Shown piece after piece: positions 10,119 to 20,908 of a stretch of 64,000 nucleotides of DNA (position 1 is its first letter; the number at the start of each line of letters is the position of its first letter). The stretch comes from Corbicula japonica (Eukaryota; Mollusca; Bivalvia; Venerida; Cyrenidae), in assembly GCA_038501625.1 (NCBI GenBank), contig JAZAYU010000009.1:9290396-9354395 (forward strand). Reading direction: 5' to 3'. A program made the translations under genes and the position numbers. The notes below the pieces were generated by a model, which worked only from the letters and a program-made list of their open reading frames with translations, was not told the DNA's origin and did not search any database.

Positions 10119-11929
10119 GAATTTAGACAACGGTAGTCCTGATAGTATTCAAAATGTACCGGTATATAATATTTACGTTGTTGGACGTTTATGTAGACGT
10201 TTTGTAAACTATAGCATATTCACCCTGCAGTTACAGATCAACATGTTTTCAACGTTATTTACAAGGTGCGTTCTCAAAAGAATAGACAGGTTTAGGTTTG
10301 GTAAAGATAAACATACAATTATAGCATGGACAGAGTACTTCCAGTATGTTTGGTCGTGATGTCCATGTTAACGAAGCAAATTAAGTAAATTACATGGAAT
10401 GCGTGTTACTACTCTGTTTTGGTATTGTAAAGATAAACATATAAAACATCACAATGCCATGGTTTGATGTTAGTAACCTGTGTGAAAGTCCGAACAAAGA
10501 ATGAACTAATCGGTATATAAACATTAATAAACAGTCACTGTGATTAATGATCAGCGGGATAGCGTTCAAATTAGATTGACATGGAATAAAACAAGACAAC
10601 AAGTAACACGTCTGCCTTCGATATATGTTATTTACTTGGTTCTAAACGGTAATGATGATCTTATATATGTATTAGGAATGCGTTTGTATATGTACTCAGT
10701 AGCAATATATGCCTGAATATATATCTAAGATGTCAAATCGTTAAGCAAAGAACGGAGACCAGAAGGTGCGTTGAAAAAGTACTTTCATTGTCATGCAAAT
10801 AACAATTTGTTGACTCGGTGAATTTCCATAATACATGATCTTAATTCTGCCAGATTAATACATGATATTTATTCTGTCATGGGAGTCATTTATAAAAAGG
10901 AAGATATGCATATAAGGGCACATTTACACAAAAAAAGCAAAACCTACACAGCCAAAATATAGAGAAATAGAAGCTGGTAATTGTTTGTTCTAATTTCAAT
11001 CAATTTCAGTTGTGCAATTGATGAACCTTTTCACGTTCCGAATGAAATCTGTTTGCAATGAGTTGCAGTCGAAGTATAGATAATCAGTGTTGTGTTAAAT
11101 ATTAACTCAAAAGGAGTGCACGTTTTACCTTACAGAAATCGGACTAAACAGAAATGTTTAGGCCATAAAATGAGAAGCGTTTACTGGCTGTCAGTCAGAT
11201 AGTTCAGACAAATATTGTCAGATAATTTCCGAAGAAAAGTTTGATACTAAATAATTAATATGGACTACTGCACTAATGACGGTTGGTGGTTTAATAAGAA
11301 TCTGTCGTGTTAGAGACTATATAGGACCAACGAAAGTGAATGAAACATAATTATGTAACACATTTTATTAAACCAAGGATAAACATTTCTATTTGTAAGG
11401 CAATTGTGACTGGTAAATATAATGGACGAGCATATAGATACATTTTTGATATCAAAACAAATAATTTGTTCCACTCTTGCTTTCCTTTCCAGTATTCTCT
11501 CTAAATTACAACATGCTAACTAAGAAATTCTTGAAATATTAGCTCTTGTATCTAAGGTCTCAATGCCTCATAGCAACAATGATCATTTGTATTTCCTAGA
11601 ACGCCAGAGTATTTCATTTCCGCAAAAAAGATATTTATCTTGTATTTTGGTTCCAGGCAATCCACCAGTAATACGAAGGAATATGAATTTATTAATTGGA
11701 ATTCATAATTCCTCCAGACAACAATTCATATTGTCTTTGTTCTATGTGATATTTCATGTTTTGATTAAAGTAAGAGATAAAGGACATTAATTTCTGGTCA
11801 GCTCTGGAAAGATGAAAGTTTCCTTTTGACGGTTGTTTGTTTCTCTTTTGCTTTTACCAGTTACGCCCTTAAAAGGCCCGAGCACGTCTTTTGGGAAAAT
11901 GTTGACTTCCTTTTCCATATATTTAATAT
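10119..11929. other. AT-rich stretch, nothing recognised
   Basis: No supportable gene. A motif GTAAAGATAAACATA occurs at about 10300 and 10430 inside two otherwise dissimilar segments. A 75-codon open frame near 11563-11790 has no recognisable domain. Confidence 0.45.
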
Positions 11930-12031
11930 TCACAGAAGGGTTGTTTTGCCGTTTGGCGACCGTAAAACCAAATCCCCATATATTCAATCAGTGCTGTAAT
12001 CAGTTACGCCCTTTGAATGCCGTTGAGTGAG
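11930..12031 (+). repeat. SINE/family B shared core module, solo copy
   Basis: TTCACAGAAGGGTTGTTTTG, CCGTTTGGCGACCGTAAAA and CCCCATATATTCAATCAGTG followed by CTGTAATCAGTTACG and GCCGTTGAGTGAGAT match the module CACAGTAGCG...GTGTGGCGGCCGTAAAA...TCAGTACTGTTATCA seen both in the tandem SINE at 2.2 kb and in family B at 13.6 kb. It stands alone immediately left of a TIR element. Confidence 0.6.
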
Positions 12032-12040
12032 ATATTAGAG

Positions 12041-13033
12041 AGGTCGAGATTTAAGACGAGTACGGGTACGTGTTAGCTACAAGTTCCCGTACACGACACT
12101 GTTTTTATGAAAATCGTTTGAGAAAAGTGACTTGTAATAGTACGTGTACTTGTAATTTTTCAAAGTGAGATATAATGCGTTTCGGTTCACTCCTATTATA
12201 GTCCATAAAATATAGTACGTTATCGATTCATTCACAGTCACGTGACAGACAAGAATATTTAAATATGGTTTCTCAGCAAAAAGTTTTCGCTGTGTTTTAT
12301 TGATCACTAAAACAATTGAATTCTCCTCTAACTGACATAGGATAGTTCCTAGTTATATTTATAGATTTGCGGTTTGCTCATTAACTTTTGATTAAATTAT
12401 TTAACGAGAAAATATGGTCAAATGCTCATTTTACTTTGCAAATTCTTATTTAGGTAAGGCAGTTTCCTCTTAACCAAGTTCGACGCTAACAGAATATTCA
12501 AAATTGTACAGATACACATGAATACAGAAATTACGTCGTTATTCAGAAACGGTAAAGTTCCATTGAACGAAATTGACAAACTTCGTCTCTTCTTATATAT
12601 TTGGGTTTTAACAATAGAGTGACGTATTTTCATTATTTAATATTAATAACAGGAAATGTATTCATAAATATAAATTTTCATCAATGACTATATAATATTT
12701 TTAAAAGATTATCTTATATAGAAATATAAATGCAATTAACAAGTATCGAATTTACAATACAAAAATGAAATTTAGTGATTAAAATAAAATGTTGTCAAAA
12801 ATTATAATTGTCACAATATTTAGGGGAGGTGACTCAGCGTTATAGTGCGGTCATTATCTACAACGCAGTGAATGTTAAACGTTTTTTTCAAATCCGTGTA
12901 GAAGGTACCTTTTACGTTGATAACTTGTATAATGACTTGTACTGAATTTAAGAAACGCATACCTTGATGAGGTAGTAACCCAAATGATTTTCGCTACACG
13001 TACCAGTAGGCGTACCCGTCTTACATCTCGACC
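12041..13033. mobile_element. TIR element, about 1 kb, non-coding
   Basis: Left end AGGTCGAGATTTAAGACGAG followed by TACGGGTACGTG; the right end, read as reverse complement, is GGTCGAGATGTAAGACGGGT followed by ACGCCTACTGGTACGTG. The two match over about 30 bp with a small indel. The interior is AT-rich (>65% by eye) and has only short open frames, so it is non-autonomous. No convincing target-site duplication is visible. The superfamily cannot be assigned from this. Confidence 0.6.
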
Positions 13034-13164
13034 AACATGTCAAGTAAAACTCACTTCTCGCCAAGAATAGTAATAACTCTTGTGCATGATTCTTTTCCTT
13101 ATTTTGTGGTTGTTATATGGTACATTTGTATCGAAACTATTAGATATATAACCTAAATTTGATT

Positions 13165-14275
13165 AGGATATTGTCCAATCACCCCCAAGGATATACTTCC
13201 TGTTTTTTAAATTTTGCCTTTGGCGTCGTCTGTGATATGCAGGATTTATATTCTAAGATCCCCTGTCAAAATTCTATTCTGTTTAGTTCCGCCCATTGTT
13301 TTCTCGTTTAGGGCAAACCCATTCTTTTATCTGGGGACCATACGCCGCTGAACATGGAATGGTATTAATCTGAAAATACCTCATTGAAGGTTCCATGTTC
13401 ACCGCCATATGCATACCATCGTTTGGGATGGATCGAAATTGTACGTTTTAATGGAGTAATTACTGAGATGCGCTCAACTGGGGGCTAGGCGGTGTGGGTA
13501 GTAATATGCATTCCCATTACTGCTCATGAACAGGCTCAATCAAACCGAGCCTGCAGTATTTTCATATTTGTCGTGCTCGGTGGCTTTCAAAGTTCCCTTT
13601 TCATCTATTTCAATATCACAGTAGCGTTGTTTGTGGCCGTGTGGCGGCTGTAAAATGTCTCCCCGTACATTCAATCAGTACTGTTATCAATGACGTCCTT
13701 TGAAGGTCGTTGAGCACGATACTTATGTACTTTGTTAATAGCACTTCTAAAATAACCTTGTTTTAATATTTCGGCCAGTTTTGAGATGTGTGGTTTCAAT
13801 TTCCCAGCCAATATTGATTCGGATATTGTTTAATCACCCCCAAGGATATACTTCCTGCTTTTTTAAATTTTGCCTTTTGCGTTGTCTGTGATATGCAGGA
13901 TTTATATTCTAAGATCACCTGTCAAAATTCTATTCTGTTTAGTTCCGCCCATTGTTTTCTCGTTTAGGGCAAACTCATTCTTTTATCTGGGGACCATACG
14001 CCGCTGAACATGGAATGGTATTAATCTGAAAATACCACATTGAAGGTTCCATGTTCACCGCCATATGCACACCATCGTTTGGGATTGTCAAAATTGTACT
14101 GTTTATATGTGTAAATATTGAGTTGCGCTCAACCCGTGGCTAGGCGGCGTGGGCAGTAATTTGCATTTCCATTACTGTCCATGAACAGGCTCAATCAAAC
14201 CGAGCCTGCAATATGTTTTCATATTTGTCGTGTTTGACGGCTTTCAAAGTTCCCTTTTCATCTATTACAAGAGTT
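13165..14275 (+). repeat. Family B repeat, two tandem copies (~655 bp period)
   Basis: Two long direct repeats begin at about 13171 and 13826 (AATCACCCCCAAGGATATAC) and share TCTGGGGACCATACGCCGCT, ATGGAATGGTATTAATCTGA, the imperfect hairpin CAGGCTCAATCAAACCGAGC (arms CAGGCTC/GAGCCTG) and GTTCCCTTTTCATCTATT. The first copy carries an extra tail (about 13617-13745) with the SINE-like module GTGTGGCGGCTGTAAAATG...TCAATCAGTACTG. Identity between copies is high. There is no coding sequence. Other copies are at 38.15, 50.7, 62.15 kb and a scrap at 5.96 kb. A tandem core with constant flanks recalls Helentron/'pearl'-type non-autonomous elements of bivalves (inference). Confidence 0.8.
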
Positions 14276-15357
14276 ATTGTAGCTGTTATCAATTATTCAA
14301 ATACAGCAAATAGAACATTAAACATTTCTTGCCACGATTTTGTATGGGTTTCATGATAAAAAGTTTACTAACATGAAAAAGCGTATATATGTTAGTTATA
14401 AACAGAAGACCCATAATCAGTGAATAAAAAACCCCACTCCCCAAACAAATGACTATAACAAAGCATTAAACCTTACTATGCTTGTGCACAATACCAACCT
14501 GTATTTCCTACCCAAAACATTGTAGAGAGAATGCATGTATGCGTTTCTTTTTCATGTCATTATATGCTGTTTAATTTCTCGTTTAGGTTGATGAGTGTTC
14601 ATCTAGAAATCCATTAACCTTATACGTCGCTTTATCTTAATTATAGATTAGATCCTTAAATTAAAATAAAGCCGCATTACATTATGACTAGGTAAGTTTT
14701 AAATAAAGATGCAGAATTGTGAAAAATGTGATAGCGGAATGTCAAAGAGTTCATTTAAGATCTAACAGACGATTGTAATAAACATAATATAATTGGTTTT
14801 CTCATAAAACCCTATGAGAATTGCAATTTGTTTTTAAGGAGAAAAGTCTGTACCAATTTACCAAGTTGAGCTATCAAGCAATATATAGAAATGTTTAAAA
14901 ATGAATAGAGGTTCAACTATTGGTGCATTTAAAATTTGATGGTTAAACTTTTAAATCAGAAAGTGTACACATCCTGAAGCAGATTTTTTCTCAACAAACT
15001 ATGAGGAGAAAGCAAGAGAATGTAAAGATATTTCTAGGTAGTACATTCTCAATCCACAAATAACATAACAAAATAAGACCGTGTGAGAAAAGTACGACAG
15101 GAAATTAAGATATTATCTAGTTCATGAACCGAAGGTCATGTAATGTCGTTGTCATTGTCTTGAAATTATATTGCCTGAGGAATAGACACGTCTACAAAAT
15201 ACGTTCATAAAAAATGCAGACGGAAATGAAATGGTTGAAAAGAAGCTATCGGCTACAAAACGTCCTTTTAAAGGTTAAAATCCATTACGATCGTTTAAGT
15301 TCATTTAAAGTGATACTTTACTCACATTTTAATACGGTATATTGCTGCCAATTTGTT
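14276..15357. other. AT-rich stretch, nothing recognised
   Basis: No gene, TIR or tRNA-like structure identified; open frames are short. Confidence 0.5.
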
Positions 15358-17990
15358 AAAAAAATGTGAAATATGCATATCAGGAATCGCCACATTCAGC
15401 AAAAACAGCCTCCCCACACAGTCAAGAAGAAGAGAGGGAAAGAGCATGGTTAATAAAATGATCAGTTTCAAAAGAGACACCACTAACAATTAACAAAAAT
15501 GAGAACCCGAGGGGTTACCGCCTTAGAACGGTCAGTGGCAAATGAAATTGCCACTGGGGGTTTAAACCAGGTTCTAGGGTGCATCAACCTCACACTTGCC
15601 CCAACAGGTTCTCATATCACAAAACTAATACAAGTTGTCTTGGTGAAACAACTCCAACCCACTTATTGGCTCAACAATGTTGCATGCAAAAGCACACAAA
15701 CATATAAAACATACGAATTTAATAGCATTGCAAAGCCAAAGGGCGGGTACTCAATGATCTTACCGAGACCAGAGCTCCTGGAATAAAATCAGCAAGAACA
15801 CGATGACAGGGATAAAAGAAACAAATCGAGCTTCTAGGTTCTTTTAAGAAAAGATTTCCCCATAAACCTTCATAAACTCTTAAACCCCTGCCACCGTCGT
15901 GCAACCAAAGAGGTAAGCATAATGATCAACTGTAGAAGGGTTAATCACCAGGCATGCAGAGCGCTGTAAAATATCATGTTGGTAACCTTTCTTTTTAAAT
16001 TTACAGATGGTTTTTACAAATAACCGGGAGAAATTAACATTGCCCTTTATCTTCTTAAGTTTATAAATTAAATCTCCATAAAAAACTGGCTGTGAAATAC
16101 CTTGTTGCAATAGTGATTTTAAACTGCACCTGTATTTATGAATTAGATCTGGGTATCGACGATAAAACTTGCAAAATATTTTCCTTAATTTGTGATACCG
16201 ATAACCTTGTTTTAAAAGTTTTTCTGTAATGCAAAGATTACGTTCATTGAAATCATTAATATCGTTGCAAGCTCTTGAAAAGCGAACAAGCTGTGAAATA
16301 TAAACCCCGTAAGATGTTGCACGGGGAACATCGCCGTCTAAAAACGGAAAATTTACTATATTAAAATTAAAATCATCTCTTTTATCATATATTTTAGTAG
16401 TGACATAACCATTTTCAATTGACAGATTTAGATCGAGAAAGTTTGCTTGCTGTTCTGAAGTTTTCGCTTTATTAAGTTGTATTTCTTTAGGGTAGATCTT
16501 ATTAACCAGTAATGGAAAATGGTTATTATCTTTATTTAATAAATCATCAAGGTACCTCGAGGTGTTGTTAAAAGCTGTAATAATATCATATTGATGTTCA
16601 GTAGAAAGAGATAACATAGTCTCTTTCATAACAGTATAAAAACAGATCGGCAACAAGGTGTGCACAATTAGTACCCATTGGGATGCCTATTACTTGTTTA
16701 TAAATAGAGGTACCGAATCTAACATAAATATTATCCAGTAAGAAAGTTAGCGACTCTATTAGGTCTTGACAAGTCCATAAAGTATAATTATCATAAGAAC
16801 CATCTGTAAAAAATGCCCTATGTTCATTACAAGCGAAGAAGGTTTTATTTTCTCTAGCAAACGTTTTTTCAATGAGACTGGTTAGTTTGTCTCTTATTAA
16901 ATTATGAGGGAGCGAGGTATATAAAGTTGAGAAATCATAAGTAGACAAACAGAACGCCTGAAAATTATTTGATTTAAGCTTTTTCAAAACGTCATTTGAA
17001 TTTTTAATCGACCAAAATAATTTTGTGCCAGAATTTTCAAAAACCTTATCGCAATACCTAATTACATGTTCTTTAATAGCTGTAAGACAAGAAGTTAAGA
17101 GAACGGATAATTTAGTAGTAGTGCAAGAACTAGAGTTAGCGATAAATCTTGCTTTGTACGGTGTTTTATGCATTTTAGGCAACCAATACATAGTAGGTAC
17201 TTTGTCTTGTTTCGGCTCAATACTGATTCTAAATTCTGTAATTTGTAGATTGTGCAGTAACAATATCACTCTCAGATGAAGAAGTCAGTACATAAGCATT
17301 AGTGCTGTTCAGTTCTTCAGTTTGAATATTAATATAGTGCACCCGTCACACTATAATTACATTATTAGAAGCCTTATCAGCGGGTGTTAAAACAAATTTG
17401 TTATGAAAGTCTTGAATTCCTTTTTTTCAAATGACGAAAGTTAAAACGAGGTCGAGGTGGTAATAAAGCAATGTTTCTTTCATAAAATGATATACGAGTG
17501 TCTATTATTTTAAATATGTGTTTTTTTTCCAGTTAGAAAGTGCATTAGGCTCAGCATGTTCTCTTTTGCACCATTTATTGCAAAATAGGTTTAAAGACTC
17601 AGCAATTTCTGCACGACATGCATTAAAATCAATTTTGGATGGAATTCTATATTTGGGACCTTTAGAAATTAAATTACAAATTATAGAGTCTTTGATTACA
17701 TTAAGATCACCGGTAACAATATGACCGACAGGCTTATAGCAATATTTAGAAGTTAAACACTCTCAAGATTTTGGTGTATTATCAATGATCTGTAAATCAG
17801 AGGTAATTTTATTGTAATTAAAAATTGTATTTCTAGTTGGTTTGTTGTATTTATAACAAACCATAGGCGATTCAGTATTCTTAAAATAATTAGGAACAGC
17901 CGATTGAACTGTTTTATCTTTAAATGTACTAGGAAGGTCAATAAAATCTATTCCTTTATTTAAATCAAAGGACTGGAGGTACTGATGAGT
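15358..17990 (-). mobile_element. Penelope-like retroelement, longest copy in the window
   Basis: On the minus strand this runs from about 17990 through an RT coding region to a 3' tail ending at CCTGATATGCATATTTCACA and a T run at 15358. The non-coding tail (15358-15880) contains the element's conserved blocks: TTGGCTTTGCAATGCTATTA, AGGCGGTAACCCCTCGGGTT, CTCTTCTTCTTGACTGTGTG. The assignment to Penelope-like elements rests on the RT layout (DFSTLYTSLPH, GIPMGTNCA, YLDD, then the FLDLNLS...IYDKRDDF...GVYISQLVRFSRAC region); no GIY-YIG endonuclease was found in this copy. A CR1/other non-LTR origin is a less likely alternative. The 5' end is not defined by any repeat or target duplication that I can see. 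Confidence 0.7.
15880..17985 (-). pseudogene. Reverse transcriptase of Penelope-like element, decayed
   Basis: Reading down from 17985, the frame gives an N-terminal region with SPMVCYKYNKPTRNTIFNYN and YKPVGHIVTGDLNVIKDS, then ISKGPKYRIPSKIDFNACRA; next comes FVLTPADKASNNVIIV, interrupted by an in-frame TGA near 17350, then the RT palm and fingers: YWLPKMHKTPYKARFIANSS, STYDFSTLYTSLPH (motif A aspartate), VIGIPMGTNCA (motif B), and after a frameshift in 16598-16665, TSRYLDDLLN (motif C, YLDD). The C-terminal part continues with FLDLNLSIENGYVTTKIYDK to CLVINPSTVDHYAYLFGCTT. At least one stop and two frame changes make it non-functional. RTs of this kind copy the element's RNA at a primed target. 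A cysteine-to-histidine-like change (NCAH for NCAP) is also seen in motif B relative to the copy at 51.7 kb. Confidence 0.75.
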
Positions 17991-19146
17991 CGGCCATCAA
18001 AACACAATTGAAAAGCAATGGATTTTTGGGTTTGATTAAGTTGGACCAGAAATAAACTTTCGCCTCAAGAACAGGGAACAATTTACTTTATGTCCTCCGA
18101 GACATAGATCTTCGACCCCAAAAACAATTAATGTCCAATTAACAAGTCAAGACAAATACTGTTATCAAGTTTGCAGACGTGGTGACATTGAAAGCGAACC
18201 TGGTGGTAGGACAATACGTCTAAAGGCATAATTTGAATATGATTGGACTTGTAGACAATAACATGAAATTGACCAATCACAATTAAGTGAAGGATATCAT
18301 ACTTCATAGGTCATATGGTCAACAGTGAAACAACGCTGGTCAGTTCTCAAACACAACGCTTTATTTAAAGGTATTACTCCTTTCGTCCTTGCATTTTGCA
18401 TTTAGAGAGACTTTTTAATTTTTCATTTTATCAATGAGAGTGCAATGACGAATGGAATATTACCTTAATGGCGTGAATACTTTTGTAAGTGTGGAAGAAT
18501 CCTGTGAGCAGTTGTTTGCTAGCGCAGTATCATTAGACAGCACCTAAAATTCTGAGTTGAGATACGGTGACACCAATCACAGAAAAAAAGTAGCTAAGCT
18601 AGTCATAATCTTTGAATATTCAAACTTGAAATCGACAAACAGAATTGGGTCACATGATTTAAAATAATACTACAAGTGACACTATGGTTTTTTTCAATGG
18701 TTCTATTATTCAGCAAATAATGTTCAAATACACAATTACACTGATGCTTTTTTGTCAACTGATGTTTTTTCAATGAGGTGCACATTAAAACGTTTTGGTT
18801 ATATTTTATATAACTTGTCTCCATTTCACATCCACTATTTGTATCGACATTTGTGATTTTTTTATTCTTGTCCATTACAAAAGCAGCATGCTCCATTGCA
18901 GGAATTAGTGGCAATCTAAAGGCTGTATGCTCCCTCAGACAGTCATAGACAGAATTGTCAAACTGGTCTCCTCACAGCATTCCATGTAGAGCTGTTATCC
19001 TGAAATATTAATTTCAACAAATAACCTATTTATATTGAAGTTGTAATGATTTTAGCTGAAGTGTCTTTGTTTTCTTTAAATTAAGGGTAATTTTGGTTAT
19101 TAATTGCCAGAATCCACCAAAAAGTTACATTAGATGGGTGTTCACT
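17991..19146. other. Non-coding stretch, nothing recognised
   Basis: A 103-codon open frame on the minus strand (18603-18914) has no recognisable domain, and its composition is unremarkable. No repeat structure is evident. Confidence 0.45.
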
Positions 19147-19545
19147 TGTGTCGCCCTGGGAACTAGATCAAGTTAAAAATGCAAGAACAAAAAAGGGAAT
19201 AACCCCATCTTGACATAAAGAACTTGGAGTTATGATGAGTGTGTTGTCATGAGCAATATAATTTGAAAGTTTGATGTAGAAATATTAAGAAAAGTCAAAG
19301 TTAAAGTCAACATTAAGTTTTTCTGTTAAAAAAAGTACAAAAAAAGGATTAACTCCATCAAATGTGACCTTGACCTGAAAATTAATATCAGCTCAAGCAT
19401 GTTGTCACAAACAATATAATTTGAAAATTTCATGAAGAAATATTAAGATATGGCAAAGTTATAACCATCATTAAGTTTTTGGGATAGATGGACGGACAGA
19501 CAAAGCGTTCCCTATGTATTGCCTTTTCTTTGAAAGGGCGACACA
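19147..19545. mobile_element. Short TIR element with two-unit core (~400 bp)
   Basis: The perfect 11-bp inverted ends TGTGTCGCCCT (19147-19157) and AGGGCGACACA (19535-19545) enclose two loosely repeated core units; each contains a run like ATATAATTTGAAA(G/A)TTT followed by GAAATATTAAGA and ACATTAAGTTTTT/TCATTAAGTTTTT. The second unit has TGTGACCTTGACCTGA. A GATGGACGGACAGAC tetranucleotide-like tract lies just inside the right end. This layout is shared with the larger elements at 20.9-22.0 and 41.9-43.9 kb. There is no coding sequence. Confidence 0.7.
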
Positions 19546-20330
19546 AAAAATGACCCTTTAGATTAAGCAGCTAGTGGACACCTGGAAAACAATACATCAG
19601 TACATGTATCAGCAAGAACAACTTTGATGTCTGATCTGGATCTGATTGGAATCTACACTGTTTGCATATTTGTAAGAAATAGCCTCATGAATCTTATTAT
19701 AAACCATGTAGATCCTGTTAAGACTGCACAGATATGCCTGCTGATCTGGATATACATTGGTCACTCATGTCATGTATTCATGGAAGAAAGGGGCAAAAAC
19801 AACACAGTAATTTTTATATAGGATGATTAATTTTCTTGTGAACTGAGGTCTCACAAGTCAACACATACATATAAACACAATTTTATGTTTTCTTGTTACA
19901 AGATACAAAAATACAAATACCAACATATACAGATAGATTTAGTGTGTCTCAATCATACATTCATGCAGCTTTAATAAATGAAAATAAAAAATGCAAACCT
20001 TGTCTTCGTTTTCTACACTAACATTCATATTCTGCTCCCTTATGTTCTACCAATTCTGCAGACATTTCAAGTCCACAGCTTTCACAAGACTGATGATACA
20101 CATGGCTGAAAATAAATGTTGTATTTTAATCATAACAAATAACCAAAACCAATTTCACTGTACTTTTTGTTGCTTATGAAGTTGTACATAATTTGATGTT
20201 GCATGTTAGTTAACAGATTACAATGTTGTCATAATTCATCTATTTTTATAAATATCACAAAAAGAGGTATTTCTGGTGTAAGCTTCAAGCCATCTTCAGT
20301 TCCTATAGGCTCATACACAATTTATCCCAT
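19546..20330. other. Non-coding stretch with MITE-like scraps
   Basis: Around 19625-19760, GATCTGGATCTGATTGGAAT and GCTGATCTGGATATACATTG resemble, in reverse orientation, the interior of the TTAA-flanked MITE at 26.45 kb. No gene is visible. Confidence 0.4.
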
Positions 20331-20550
20331 TTAACCTTTACCTCCATATGCCTTTATGGCATGGGAAATCAGTGTAGATCTAGATCAGCCGACACATCCA
20401 TACTGCCTGATTAGGATCTAAACCGTTACGGCGTTAGCTTTTTTATTCAAATTTCAATAGGTTATTTCTGACCACAATGTGACCTGTGCAGATCCAGATC
20501 AGATCATGAAAAGGCATGAAAATGTGTATAATATTATAGTAAAGGGTTAA
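20331..20550. mobile_element. TTAA-flanked MITE, diverged copy
   Basis: TTAACCTTTA at the left and TAGTAAAGGGTTAA at the right are the ends of the element better preserved at 26452-26701. The interior shares GTGTAGATC(T/C)AGATCAGCC and GACACATCC blocks. A further degraded copy appears to end with GTAAATGGAGTAAAGGGTCA near 20828. Confidence 0.6.
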
Positions 20551-20908
20551 TTACTACAAAAAAACACCTGCATTTTGATACTTCATTTTATTCGTTGGAT
20601 ACACCTTTTAACACATGAGCAACTATTGTAAATCTAGGTGCTGACACATCTCCTTCCTGTTAATTAGAGCTTTAAATGTATCTAATGAACAGAGTAGATA
20701 CAGAATGATGAGACCTCAAAATGTCTGATGTGCAAGCTGGTCTGGAGCTACATTTGTGCTATCTCTATCTGATGTGCATTTACACTGGTTACCCATGTGG
20801 TAAAATGGCGTGTAAATGGAGTAAAGGGTCAAGTTATTAACCATGAAAGTTGAAACAGCATTGGATTTTTGAGACACATTTATATGAGATTACCCGACTT
20901 AAAAAACA

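Noticed and set aside
15499..15786. 95-codon plus-strand frame, and its counterparts near 3833 and 52693
   Set aside because: These are antisense readings of the non-coding PLE tail.
18603..18914. 103-codon minus-strand frame
   Set aside because: No domain or context; AT-rich DNA commonly contains frames of this size.
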